A stretch of 64,000 nucleotides of DNA from Amycolatopsis taiwanensis DSM 45107 (GTDB taxonomy: Bacteria > Actinomycetota > Actinomycetes > Mycobacteriales > Pseudonocardiaceae): assembly GCF_000519205.1 (NCBI RefSeq), contig NZ_JAFB01000038.1, positions 28,955 through 92,954 of the forward strand. The letters run 5' to 3'. Below the pieces are notes generated by a model. That model made no database searches and was not told the DNA's origin. It saw only the letters and a program-made list of their open reading frames with translations. Below are positions 8,530-17,354 of the stretch, piece after piece; positions within the stretch are counted from its first letter, which is position 1; every line of letters begins with the position of its first letter. Made by a program: the position numbers and the translations under genes.

Positions 8530-9279
8530 CTATTCGCTCGCGTCGTCGATGTCCCCGGTCTCCACGGAGATGACCCCGGACTGCCCTGCGAGCGCCGTCA
8601 GCAGGTCGTTGACCTGCCTCGGGCCAAGCAGCCGCAGGCGCAGGTCGATCAGCGAGCGGAACCTGACGTAGCCTCCGCTGTGCCCGTCTTCCTCGTCGTC
8701 GTCGCGGTCGAGTATCTGACGGTGGGTGACGGCCTGCTCGACGGAGTATCCGGAACGGGTGGCCAGTTCGAGGATCGTCCGCAGCACCCCCTCGCCGTCC
8801 CGGTAGGTCACCCGGACGGCCGCGGTGGCCGGGCGGGTGCGGGTCAGCAGGCGAACCAGCGGCGGGTAGCCGTAAACGACCAGGAAATGGGCCGCCGTGA
8901 CCACCAGCGCGAGCAGCGGCAGGCCGGCGGCGCAAGCGCACCCCACGGCCACGCTCATCCACACCACGGCCGCCGTGGTGAGACCGCGCACGATGTCCCG
9001 CCGCACGAAGATCAGCCCGCCGCCGATGAACCCGATCCCGGACACGATCTGCGCCGCCACCCGGGAGGGGTCCAGCACGATCCGGCCCTCGGTGAGCACG
9101 TCGGTGAAACCGTACTTGCTGACCAGGAGAAACAGCGCGGCACCGACACCGACGAGGGTGTGCGTGCGCAACCCGGCGCTCTTCTGCTTGAGTTCGCGTT
9201 CCAGCCCGATCAGCGAACACAGCACGAGCGCGAGCAGGAGTTCACCGATCTGCGTCCAACCCTGACCTGACGGCTCCAT
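8530..9279 (-). CDS. MgtC/SapB-family membrane protein
   Basis: 249 residues. The N-terminal membrane domain (to about 135) holds the family core LCSLIGLERELKQKSAGLRTHTLVGVGAALF and the SGIGFIGGGLIFVRRDIVRGLTTAAVVW block, with acidic and basic residues inside helices. A cytosolic ACT-like C-terminal domain follows (about 150-249; RSLIDLRLRLLGPRQVNDLL). MgtC proteins support growth at low Mg2+ and inhibit F-ATPase in pathogens; the function in soil actinomycetes is not settled. ATG 9279 starts the family core cleanly. It sits just downstream of the sugar-kinase module but is read separately. Confidence 0.88.
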   Translation of the reverse strand: MEPSGQGWTQIGELLLALVLCSLIGLERELKQKSAGLRTHTLVGVGAALFLLVSKYGFTDVLTEGRIVLDPSRVAAQIVSGIGFIGGGLIFVRRDIVRGLTTAAVVWMSVAVGCACAAGLPLLALVVTAAHFLVVYGYPPLVRLLTRTRPATAAVRVTYRDGEGVLRTILELATRSGYSVEQAVTHRQILDRDDDEEDGHSGGYVRFRSLIDLRLRLLGPRQVNDLLTALAGQSGVISVETGDIDDASE

Positions 9280-9290
9280 GGTCGGCCAGT

Positions 9291-10805
9291 TTACGATCTC
9301 CCCTCGGCCTGCTTGTGCTGATCGGCCAAGAAATGCGTGATGTCCACGGTGGCCGGATAAAGCGCGCGGTAACGGCGATAGAACTCGTCATAGACGGCCG
9401 TGCGCGCCGGATCCGGCCGGACCGTGGCGGACACCGGGTTCCACGCCGCGACATCGGGTTCTGCTCCGGTGGCGACCGCGGCGAGCAACGCGTCGCCCAG
9501 CGCGGCGCCGATCGTCTCGGCCGGCACCTGCTGCTCCTGGCCGGTCACGTCGGTCACGATCTGGGTCCACAGTCCGCCCTGCGTCCCCCCGCCGACCGCG
9601 ACCAGTCGTTTGGCCCGCCCACCCGAGGCGTGCATGACCTCCAGGTTGTGCCGAACGCCGTAGGCGATTCCCTCCAGGGTCGCCCGATACAGCTCCCCCA
9701 GCCCGTGACCGGTGGTCAGGCCGGCGATGATCCCGCGGGCGTCGGGATCGAACAGCGGGGTGCGCTCGCCGGCGAAGTACGGCAGCAGCAACAATCCCCG
9801 GCTGCCCGCCGGCACCTCGGCGGCCCGGCGGAGGAGATCGGCGAAATCGCCGCCGACCAACTCGCGCAGCCAACTGGTGATGGCACCGGACGTGGCCATG
9901 CCCGCCGCCAGCGAAAACGTGCCCGGGAAGGCGCCGCGGGTGGTCCACAGGCCGGGGTGGGGCCGTGGGTCGGCGAGCACCTGCACGAGGAACATCGTGG
10001 TGCCGTACATGACCATCGTGTCCCCCGGGTCGGCGACGCCGACGCTGGCCGCCTCCGCCCACGCGTCCACGGTCCCGGTGGTGACCGGTAGTCCTTGGGG
10101 CAGGCCGGTTTCCCGTGCCGCCGCGGCGGTCACCCGGCCGGCCACCTCGGTGGGCCAGAGCAGCCGGGGCAACTCGATCCCCGGCGCCACCTTCGCCGAC
10201 CAGTCCGGTGCCCACCGGGCGTCGCGCAGGTCGTACATCGGGTCGCATTGGCTTGCCGAATGATGATCCAGCACGTACTCGCCGGTGAGCCGGTGTACCA
10301 GGAACGAACTGGCCATCAGGAACAGCCTGGTGCGGGCGAAAACCTCCGGCTCGTGGCGGGCGAGCCACACCCATTTCGGCCCGACCGCCTGGGAGGACAG
10401 CGGGGTGCCGGCACGGTCCAGAATGGACTCCGCGCCGAGTTCGGCGGTCAGCTCGGCGATTTCGGCCTCCGCCCGGGTGTCCACTCCATACAGGATCGCC
10501 GGGCGGAGCGGCCGGCCATCGGCGTCCGCGGGCAGCAGCACCGGACCGATGCCGCTCACCGCGAGCCCGGCCAGCCGCCGGCCGTCGGCGGCGGCCACCA
10601 GCTCGCGCGCGATGGCCAGGAAGTCCTGCCACCACACGGTTTCCGCGTCGTGCTCGACCCAGCCTGGGTGCGGGTGTGACGTTTCGTGCGGGCGTGAGGC
10701 GCGGGCCAGGATCTCGCCTCGCGGCGTCACCAGCACGCCCTTCGAACTCGACGTGCCGATGTCGATGCCCAGGAGCAGCCCGTCGCCCACGGAATCAGCG
10801 GCCAT
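9291..10805 (-). CDS. FGGY-family carbohydrate kinase (xylulokinase-like)
   Basis: A 504-residue two-domain sugar kinase. The phosphate-1 motif is LLLGIDIGTSSSKGVLV. Other family landmarks are WVEHDAETVWW, GDTMVMYGTTMF, the FAGERTPLFDPDARGIIAGL signature and the adenosine motif VAVGGGTQGGLWTQIVTDVTG. ATG 10805 follows AAGGAGCCCGGGA and is preferred to the upstream GTG because the fold begins there. It is 11 bp downstream of the isomerase and forms one operon with it. It phosphorylates the ketose the isomerase makes, with ATP. The exact sugar is not readable from sequence. Confidence 0.88.
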   Translation of the reverse strand: MAADSVGDGLLLGIDIGTSSSKGVLVTPRGEILARASRPHETSHPHPGWVEHDAETVWWQDFLAIARELVAAADGRRLAGLAVSGIGPVLLPADADGRPLRPAILYGVDTRAEAEIAELTAELGAESILDRAGTPLSSQAVGPKWVWLARHEPEVFARTRLFLMASSFLVHRLTGEYVLDHHSASQCDPMYDLRDARWAPDWSAKVAPGIELPRLLWPTEVAGRVTAAAARETGLPQGLPVTTGTVDAWAEAASVGVADPGDTMVMYGTTMFLVQVLADPRPHPGLWTTRGAFPGTFSLAAGMATSGAITSWLRELVGGDFADLLRRAAEVPAGSRGLLLLPYFAGERTPLFDPDARGIIAGLTTGHGLGELYRATLEGIAYGVRHNLEVMHASGGRAKRLVAVGGGTQGGLWTQIVTDVTGQEQQVPAETIGAALGDALLAAVATGAEPDVAAWNPVSATVRPDPARTAVYDEFYRRYRALYPATVDITHFLADQHKQAEGRS

Positions 10806-10816
10806 TCCCGGGCTCC

Positions 10817-12244
10817 TTAAGCGCTCTCGCCGGCGCGGGTCCACTCCTCAAGCCGCACGCCCAGCAGTTTGGCCACGGCCCGCATCTCCGGGCGCCGGTC
10901 GCCGGGGACGGCGTGGATGTGGTTCGCGCCGAAGCGGGACAGGAACGTCGGCCCGTCCACGTCCAGCCGGGCGAAGGCATGCGGCCATTCCGGGGTCGAC
11001 TGCCGGATCAGCTCTTCGTTGGTGGCCTCGTCGTAACTTTCGAAATCGCCGAGCATCAGTTGCAGTCGGTATTCGCCCGCTTCCCGGGTGAGCCGGCCGA
11101 GCGTCATCCGGCCCGGTGCGGCGATGTGCTGCACGGAAGCGCCGCCCGCCGGGAAGAAGAACACCTCGGGATAGAGATTGACCTTGGCGAGGTTCTCCGC
11201 GGGATCGTCGCTGCGCGCCGCGTACCAGGTCGCGTGCTGGCCCGAGTTGCACAGGTCCCAGATGTCCCGATCCGCGTGGTAGTGCCGGACGTCGGCGAAG
11301 AGCACCGGGTCACCGGAGATCTTGTGGAACAGCTGCATGGTGAGCGCGCCGTCCATGTCCGCCTCGGTGGCGGTGACGTGCACGGGCTTCGGCCCGTTCC
11401 AGTCGTAGGGGTCGTTGAGGAAGGCCTCGGTGACATCCATCGTGGCGAAGTGCTCGGTCAGCTCGGGCTGGCCCTTGATACCGGAAAAGTCGAGCTTGCG
11501 TTCCTCGATGATCTCGCGGATCGCCAGGTACGACCGGATCTGCCGCTCCAGCAGTTCCGGCGTGAGCTTCTTGCCGTCGTAGTGCACACCCGCGGCATGC
11601 TTTTCGATCCATTCCCGCGCCTTGACCGCCTCGCCGGCGTCGGCCTGCTCGGCGCGGAGCACGAGTTCGTACTGGTCGATCTCCTCGACGTCGATGCCGA
11701 ACTGGCGCATCCACTGGTCGGTGTTGGCGACCGCGGTGTTCATGCCCATCGGCCGCCCGCCGAACCGGCCGAACGTGGCACCGCGCAGCGACGCCACCGC
11801 GGCGGCGGCCCGTGCCTGGACGCCCACGTCGGCGATCAGCGCGGCATCGTCGGGGGCGCCCCACAGGCGGGTGTGGGTGCGGCCGATCTGGTCGAGGGCA
11901 CCGCCGGCGGCGAGCATGCCGACCAGCCCGGGCTCGGTGGGATCGGTGCTGGCCACCAGGACCAGCGGGGTGCTGGTGGCGTCCGCGGCGAGCATGGTGA
12001 AGTGCGGGAAGCTCCACACCGCGTAGTAGAAGATCGTCACGTCCACGCCCGCGGCCGCGACCTGCCGGGCCACGGAAGTCGCGAGCGTGTTCGTGGCCAC
12101 CAGTTCCTCGCCGGCCACCACCTGATGGCCCGCCGCGCTCAGCGACCGGACCAAGGCGTCCTGTTTGGACTGAATGAACCCGGCGTTGCGCGCGTGCACA
12201 TGGTCGCGTCCGTCCGAGATGCTGATCACGCCGATGCGGGCCAC
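10817..12244 (-). CDS. L-fucose/L-arabinose isomerase-family protein
   Basis: 475 residues. A Rossmann-like N-terminal domain (RIGVISISDGRDHVHARNAGF) is followed by the three-domain layout of the fucose/arabinose isomerase superfamily. Conserved acidic and His residues (ATEADMDGALTMQLFHKISGDPV, DVRHYHADRDIWDLCNSGQH, FGANHIHAVPGD) fit the Mn2+ site and substrate histidine. It should convert an aldose to a ketose for the neighbouring kinase. It is the first gene of the leftward operon; the LacI operator at 12267-12282 lies 22 bp upstream of its start. Confidence 0.85.
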   Translation of the reverse strand: MARIGVISISDGRDHVHARNAGFIQSKQDALVRSLSAAGHQVVAGEELVATNTLATSVARQVAAAGVDVTIFYYAVWSFPHFTMLAADATSTPLVLVASTDPTEPGLVGMLAAGGALDQIGRTHTRLWGAPDDAALIADVGVQARAAAAVASLRGATFGRFGGRPMGMNTAVANTDQWMRQFGIDVEEIDQYELVLRAEQADAGEAVKAREWIEKHAAGVHYDGKKLTPELLERQIRSYLAIREIIEERKLDFSGIKGQPELTEHFATMDVTEAFLNDPYDWNGPKPVHVTATEADMDGALTMQLFHKISGDPVLFADVRHYHADRDIWDLCNSGQHATWYAARSDDPAENLAKVNLYPEVFFFPAGGASVQHIAAPGRMTLGRLTREAGEYRLQLMLGDFESYDEATNEELIRQSTPEWPHAFARLDVDGPTFLSRFGANHIHAVPGDRRPEMRAVAKLLGVRLEEWTRAGESA

Positions 12245-12266
12245 GGTATCTGCCTTCCGGGGTGTC

Positions 12267-12282
12267 GAGTAATCGATTACTC
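12267..12282. promoter_or_regulatory. LacI-type operator in the kinase/isomerase versus regulator gap
   Basis: GAGTAATCGATTACTC is a perfect 16-bp palindrome with a central CG, the hallmark of LacI/GalR operators. It lies between the isomerase start (12244) and the LacI-family gene (12452). A 14/16 match stands before the ABC importer operon at 17176. Confidence 0.85.
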
Positions 12283-12451
12283 AGACGCTATGCTGGACAG
12301 TGAGCGGTGTCAAATACGACCCAGTGCGCCGATGAGCGGTCCCCACACCGAAGTGGCGGGCTATCGTGTCGGCGGGAGGCTCGACCAGCGCGAAGACCGG
12401 CTCGCCACTCGGTCGCGCCGAGCGCCGCCGGCGTGGCAACAGGAGGAAAAG

Positions 12452-13432
12452 GTGGCGACCATCAACGACGTGGCCCGGCGCGCCGGGGTGTCCACGGCCA
12501 CCGTCTCCCGCGCGCTCAACGGTAAGTCCACAGTGGACCCGGCGTTGGTGACACGGGTCCGCGCGGCGGCCAAGGAGCTCGGGTACCACCCCAACGGCCT
12601 GGCCCGCAATCTCCGGCGGCAGGAGACCGCGGTCCTCGCCCTGATCATCGCCGACGTGGAGAACCCGTTCTTCACCGCGATCGCCCGTGGCGTCGAGGAT
12701 GTTGCGCAGGCCGAGGGCTACTCCGTGGTGCTGTGCAACTCCGACGAGAGCGCGGAAAAGGAGCGTCGCTACATCGATGTGGCGCTCCAGGAACGGGTTG
12801 CCGGGGTGATCCTCTCCCCTACCGGCGCGACGTCCAACGTCGAACGGCTACACGAACGCGGCACGCCGGTCGTCGCCGTGGACCGGCCACTCCCGGCGGG
12901 CGATCAGGTGCTGGTGGACACGCGGCTCGCCGCACGGGAAGCCACCAACCACCTGATCGCCGCCGGATACCGCAGAATCGGCTGCGTGACCGGACCCGCC
13001 GGGGTACGCACCGCGAACGACCGCCTCGCCGGCTACCGCGACGCGATCCGGGCCGCGAACCGTCCGGAACTCTTCCGCCACGGACAGTACTGGGCCGCCG
13101 GTGGAAAGCAGGCCACGGTCGAGTTGCTCGCCGAGCCCGAACCACCCGACGCGCTGCTGATCGCCAACAGCGCCATGGCAATCGGCGTGCTCGAAGCCCT
13201 CAGCGAAGCGAAGCTGCGTCTCGGCCGTGACATCGGCGTCGTCACCTTCGACGACGCCGCGTGGGCCACCCTGATCGACCCGCCGTTGACCGTCGTGGCC
13301 CAGCCCGCCTACGAAATCGGCGAGCAGGCCGCGAAACTCCTCTTCGCCAGAATCGGCGACCCCTCCCCGCCACCGCACACGGTCACCCTCGCGGCGCGGC
13401 TGGTCACCCGCGGCAGCACCCTGCGCGGGTAA
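12452..13432 (+). CDS. LacI-family transcriptional regulator of the sugar module
   Basis: 326 residues. The N-terminal helix-turn-helix and hinge are ATINDVARRAGVSTATVSRALNGKSTV ... KELGYHPNGLARNLR. A periplasmic-binding-protein-like effector domain follows (LIIADVENPFFTAIARGVEDVA ... VVTFDDAAWATLIDPPLTVVAQP). GTG 12452 was chosen because AGGAGGAAAA lies immediately upstream and the HTH begins at residue 2; the frame is open far upstream but non-coding there. It lies head to head with the isomerase-kinase operon, with its palindrome between, and probably represses both that operon and the importer until the sugar binds. Confidence 0.93.
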   Translation: MATINDVARRAGVSTATVSRALNGKSTVDPALVTRVRAAAKELGYHPNGLARNLRRQETAVLALIIADVENPFFTAIARGVEDVAQAEGYSVVLCNSDESAEKERRYIDVALQERVAGVILSPTGATSNVERLHERGTPVVAVDRPLPAGDQVLVDTRLAAREATNHLIAAGYRRIGCVTGPAGVRTANDRLAGYRDAIRAANRPELFRHGQYWAAGGKQATVELLAEPEPPDALLIANSAMAIGVLEALSEAKLRLGRDIGVVTFDDAAWATLIDPPLTVVAQPAYEIGEQAAKLLFARIGDPSPPPHTVTLAARLVTRGSTLRG

Positions 13433-13443
13433 GCCGCTCACCG

Positions 13444-14457
13444 CTATTGGCGGTTGAGTTCGGCGTAGACCTGTGGCGCGTTGTCCTTGGTGACCAGTTT
13501 CGTCGACAGGGTGTCGGTTTTCGGCACCTGCTGGCAGTCGATGAGCAGCTTCTTCGCCGCGTCGACCGCCTCCCTTCCACCGGTGGGGTAAACGAACGTG
13601 GCAGAGATTCGCCCGGCCTCGACCGCCTTGATCCCGCCCGCCTCGATGGGCAGCCCGTCGATCCCGGTGATCGGCAGGTCCGGCCGCCCGGCGTTGGTCG
13701 CGGCGATCCGCGCGCCTTCGGCCATCGGGTCGTTCTGCGAATAGATCGCCTGGATGTCGGGGTTCGCCTTGAGAATCGCGTCCGCCTGCTGCTCGCCCTT
13801 GTCCTGCAGCCAGTCGCCGTCCTGGGCGGCGACGATCTGGATGTTGTGGCCGGCGATGCCCTGGTCGAACCCGTCGGCGCGCTCCTTCGCCGGGGTGGAC
13901 CCGGCCAGCCCGCGCAACTCGGCGATCTTCCCGCCCTGCGGCAGCAGCACGTTCGCGAAGTACTGCCCGGCCTGTCGGCCGATGTCGACGTTGTCCGCGC
14001 CGATGAACTCGGTGTAGGCGTCGCCGTCCACCTTGCGGTCGAGCACCAGGACCGGGATTCCCTTGTCGTAGGCCTGTTTCACCACCGCGGTGAGCGGCGT
14101 CGCCTCGTTCGGGCTGATGATCAGCAGGTCGATCTGCTGGGTGAGAAAGTTGGTCACCTGCTCGACCTGCTTCGCGTTGTCCTGTGCGGCATCGGCGAAC
14201 TTGACGGTGAACTGGGGCACCGTCGAGGCGGCCTGGCGAATGTCGTCGTCCATCCGCTGGCGGTACGGCTCGGCCACGTTCGCCTGGCTCATGCCGATCG
14301 TGTAACTCCCGCCCGGGCCGTGACATTTGCTGGGCGCCGCCTGCTGCCCGCCGCCCGTACCCGCGTTCTCGTGGGTGGTGCCGCACGCCGTGCCGGCCGC
14401 GATCACGGCACACGCCGCCAGCGCCGCACCCACCACCGTGGATGACCGCATCGTCAT
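13444..14457 (-). CDS. Sugar ABC transporter substrate-binding lipoprotein
   Basis: 337 residues. The lipoprotein-type signal (MRSSTVVGAALAACAVIAAG) has Cys25 as the likely acylation site, although the -3 residue is Gly rather than Leu. The ribose-binding-type (type I) fold follows: YTIGMSQANVAEPYRQRMDDDI, IDLLIISPNEATPL, IPVLVLDRKV, FIGADNVDIGRQAGQYF, ISATFVYPTGG. ATG 14457 follows GAGGGGA. It is the last gene of the leftward importer operon, 59 bp after the permease, and captures the sugar outside the cell. It ends 11 bp from the convergent LacI gene. Confidence 0.9.
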   Translation of the reverse strand: MTMRSSTVVGAALAACAVIAAGTACGTTHENAGTGGGQQAAPSKCHGPGGSYTIGMSQANVAEPYRQRMDDDIRQAASTVPQFTVKFADAAQDNAKQVEQVTNFLTQQIDLLIISPNEATPLTAVVKQAYDKGIPVLVLDRKVDGDAYTEFIGADNVDIGRQAGQYFANVLLPQGGKIAELRGLAGSTPAKERADGFDQGIAGHNIQIVAAQDGDWLQDKGEQQADAILKANPDIQAIYSQNDPMAEGARIAATNAGRPDLPITGIDGLPIEAGGIKAVEAGRISATFVYPTGGREAVDAAKKLLIDCQQVPKTDTLSTKLVTKDNAPQVYAELNRQ

Positions 14458-14516
14458 TCCCCTCCACCTCCTGTGCTGTTGTTGAAGTTCTCCTCTGATG
14501 TGAATCCGACGCGAAG

Positions 14517-15539
14517 TCACGAAACCGATGCCGGACGCAACTGTTGCAGGCCCGCGGCCAGGACGATGACCAGGCCGATGATGAGCAGTTGGACGTTGGA
14601 GTCGACGTTGCGCAGCCCGAGGATGTTGCGAAGCACACCGACGAGCAGGGCGCCCGCGACCGTGCCGGCCACCGAGCCGCGGCCCCCGGCAAGGCTGGTG
14701 CCGCCGATCACGACGGCGGCGATCGCGTCCAGTTCGTATCCCGTGCCGTCGTTGGGACCGCCGAAGTTCAACTGTCCCGCGTGGACGATGCCGGCCAGCG
14801 CCGCCAGCAGCCCGCAGAAGCCGAACACCAGGATTTTCACCCGCGTCACCGGCACCCCGGACAGCCGCGCCGCCTTCTCGTTGCCGCCGATGGCATACAC
14901 GTGCCGCGAAAACGCGCTGACCCGCAGCAGCACCACGGCCAGCGCGGCGACCACGATGAAGATCAGCGCCGGGATCGGGACCAGGCCGTCGAAGGTCCGC
15001 TCGCCCAGCAACGAGAACGCAGGCGGTGCCTGGCCCGGCCGGTCGCCATAGGTGATCGCGATCGCCTGCCCGCCGGACCAGATCCGGGCCAGCCCGCGCG
15101 CGATCTGCATGCCCGCGAGGGTCACGATGAACGCCTGGATGCCGAAGGTCGCGATCGCGACCCCCTGCAGCAACCCGAAGGCCAGGCCGATGGCCAGCAC
15201 ACTCAGCACCGCCGGCACAATCCCGAAACCGTTGTTCACCAGCAACGACGCCGACCCGACGCTGGCCAGGCCGAGCACCGAGCCGACCGACAGGTCGATC
15301 CCGCCGATCAGGATCACCAGGGTCATCCCCACGGCGAGAATGCCGATCTCGGAAATCGACCGCACGACGTTGAACAGGTTGCCGGAGTCGAGGAACAGCA
15401 GTTGCCCGTTCTTGCTCGGCGAGTAGAACACCGCGGCGATGAACACCAGGGCAAGGCCGAACAGGCTCTGGAACTTGAACAGGGTGGGCAGGAACTGGCG
15501 GCGCCGGTCGAGGGCTCCTTCGGCGAGCTTGGTGTTCAT
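14517..15539 (-). CDS. Sugar ABC transporter permease (RbsC family)
   Basis: 340 residues with 8-10 membrane helices. The family core is GMTLVILIGGIDLSVGSVLGLASV, then FIVTLAGMQIARGLA, the cytosolic EAA-like loop YAIGGNEKAARLSGVPVTRVKILVF, and AAVVIGGTSLAGGRGSVAGTVAGALLVGVLRNILGL. ATG 15539 follows GGAGGGA. As a homodimer it forms the channel for the ATPase encoded 20 bp upstream and the lipoprotein encoded downstream. Confidence 0.92.
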   Translation of the reverse strand: MNTKLAEGALDRRRQFLPTLFKFQSLFGLALVFIAAVFYSPSKNGQLLFLDSGNLFNVVRSISEIGILAVGMTLVILIGGIDLSVGSVLGLASVGSASLLVNNGFGIVPAVLSVLAIGLAFGLLQGVAIATFGIQAFIVTLAGMQIARGLARIWSGGQAIAITYGDRPGQAPPAFSLLGERTFDGLVPIPALIFIVVAALAVVLLRVSAFSRHVYAIGGNEKAARLSGVPVTRVKILVFGFCGLLAALAGIVHAGQLNFGGPNDGTGYELDAIAAVVIGGTSLAGGRGSVAGTVAGALLVGVLRNILGLRNVDSNVQLLIIGLVIVLAAGLQQLRPASVS

Positions 15540-15559
15540 CGCTGTCCCTCCGCGGTTGT

Positions 15560-17140
15560 TCAACCCCCACCTCCCACGGTCAGGCCCTCCACGGCACCCT
15601 GCCCCATCGCGGCGGCGAGCACCTCGGCCTCCGACACCTCGCTGGTATTCAGCTCGTGCACGCTTCGCCCGTCCCGCACGAGGACTACCCGATGACACAC
15701 GCCGACCAGCTCGGCCGGCTCCGACGACGCGAGCAGCACCCCGAGGCCCTGGCTCGCCGCCTCCCAGAGCAACCGGTAGATCTCCGCCTTGGCGCCGACG
15801 TCGACGCCCCGCGTCGGCTCGTCCAGTAGCAGCAGGCGGGGCTCGGTGAGCAGGTTGCGACCGAGCACCACTTTCTGCTGGTTCCCACCGGAAAGCGCGC
15901 CGACCGGTGCGTGGAGCGACGCGAGCTTCACCCCCAGCCGCTCGGTGGCGGTTCGTGCCGTGCCGCGTTCCCGCTTGGACGACACCAGCCCCAGCCGGGC
16001 AATCCTGTCCACAATGGATAACACGGTGTTGGCCAGCACCGAGTGCTCCAGGGCCAGCCCGGCGATCCGCCGGTCCTCGGGCACGAACGCGATGCCGAGT
16101 TCGAGGGCCTGCCGCGGCCCGCGCGGCCGGACCGGCCGGCCACCGAGCAGGACCCGGCCGTCCCACGGTCCCCGCGCGCCCACCCCGTACAGCGTCTCCA
16201 GCAGTTCGGTCCGGCCGGAGCCGAGCAATCCGGCGAGCCCGACGATCTCCCCTTCCCCAACCCGAAGCGTGATTCCGGCCGGATCGCGGCGGCCCGGCCG
16301 CGACCGCCGCACCGCCAGACCCTCCACCCGGAGCAGGTCGGCTGCCCCCGACGTCACCGCCACCGCCTCGCCCGCGCCGTCGGTCGCGCGGAACATCAGG
16401 TGCACCGGGCGCCCGACCATGGCCTCGGATGCCTGCGCCGCGGTCATCGACCGGGCGTCGAACTCGGCCACCACCCCGCCGTTGCGCAGCACCGTCGCCC
16501 GGTCGGCGACCCGCCCGATCTCCTCCATGCGGTGGGAGATGTAGACGATCCCGGCCCCGGCCAGGCGCAGCTCGGCGATCACCGCGAACAGCCGGTCGAC
16601 CTCGCGCGCGGACAGCGCGGACGTCGGCTCGTCCATGATCAGGAGACGGGCCTCGTGGGAAAGCGCCTTGACGATGGTGACCAGCTGCTGTTCGCCGGTG
16701 CGCAACTGCTCGACCGGGCGCCGCGGGTCGATGGGCACCCCGGTGCGCTCGATCAGCGCGGCGGTCTCGCGCACCATGCGCCGGCGGTCGACGACGCCCA
16801 ACCGGGTCCTGGGCTCCCGCCCGAGGAACACGTTCTCCGCGACCGACAGCGCGGGTACCAGGTCCAGCTCCTGGTGGATCATCGCGATCCCGGCCCGCTG
16901 GGCGTCGGCCGGTCCGGTGAACCGCACCGGCTCGCCGCCGATCCGGATCCGGCCCCGATATCCACCGACCTCGCCGGAGAGGATCTTCATCAGGGTGGAC
17001 TTGCCGGCGCCGTTCTCGCCCAGCAGTGCGTGCACTTCCCCGGCCCGCACCGTGAAGTCGGCGCCGGCGACGGCCTGCACCCCGCCGAAGGACTTGCTTA
17101 CGCCGATCATCTCGACCAGCGGAGCGCTCGATTCAGCCAC
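15560..17140 (-). CDS. Sugar ABC transporter ATPase with two nucleotide-binding domains (RbsA family)
   Basis: 526 residues with duplicated ATPase domains. The first has a standard Walker A (GENGAGKST), an LRTGEQQLV signature and Walker B (LLIMDEPTSALS). The second has the degenerate Walker A GLLGSGRTE, the signature LSGGNQQKVVLGR and LLLLDEPTRGVDVG. A weakened second P-loop is normal in this family. GTG 17140 is the first gene of a three-gene leftward operon (ATPase, permease, binding protein). An operator-like palindrome lies 36 bp upstream. Confidence 0.92.
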   Translation of the reverse strand: MAESSAPLVEMIGVSKSFGGVQAVAGADFTVRAGEVHALLGENGAGKSTLMKILSGEVGGYRGRIRIGGEPVRFTGPADAQRAGIAMIHQELDLVPALSVAENVFLGREPRTRLGVVDRRRMVRETAALIERTGVPIDPRRPVEQLRTGEQQLVTIVKALSHEARLLIMDEPTSALSAREVDRLFAVIAELRLAGAGIVYISHRMEEIGRVADRATVLRNGGVVAEFDARSMTAAQASEAMVGRPVHLMFRATDGAGEAVAVTSGAADLLRVEGLAVRRSRPGRRDPAGITLRVGEGEIVGLAGLLGSGRTELLETLYGVGARGPWDGRVLLGGRPVRPRGPRQALELGIAFVPEDRRIAGLALEHSVLANTVLSIVDRIARLGLVSSKRERGTARTATERLGVKLASLHAPVGALSGGNQQKVVLGRNLLTEPRLLLLDEPTRGVDVGAKAEIYRLLWEAASQGLGVLLASSEPAELVGVCHRVVLVRDGRSVHELNTSEVSEAEVLAAAMGQGAVEGLTVGGGG

Positions 17141-17175
17141 GACGCGTCTCGTCCATCTCGACTCCGCACTTGAGC

Positions 17176-17191
17176 GAGAAATCGATTACTT
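17176..17191. promoter_or_regulatory. Second LacI-type operator, before the importer operon
   Basis: GAGAAATCGATTACTT matches the operator at 12267-12282 in 14 of 16 positions and keeps the central AATCGATTAC. It stands upstream of the ATPase gene start at 17140. This ties the importer operon to the LacI regulator 4.7 kb away. Confidence 0.75.
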
Positions 17192-17354
17192 CGGCGAAGT
17201 TAGATGGGGTCACGCCACGTGTCAATCCCTCAATCGGGCTCGGCTGTGTCCAACCCGCATCAAAGGAGTGTTCAACTCACGGCGGTTCAGGTTCAACTCG
17301 CGCGCGCCCCATTTCACGCGCGCGAGTCGAACCTTCACACCTTCGAGTAGAGCG

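Noticed and set aside
10676..12451. Very long open frame upstream of the LacI-family gene
   Set aside because: It runs antisense through the isomerase and kinase, is Arg/Val-rich shadow sequence, and the ribosome site and HTH place the true start at 12452.
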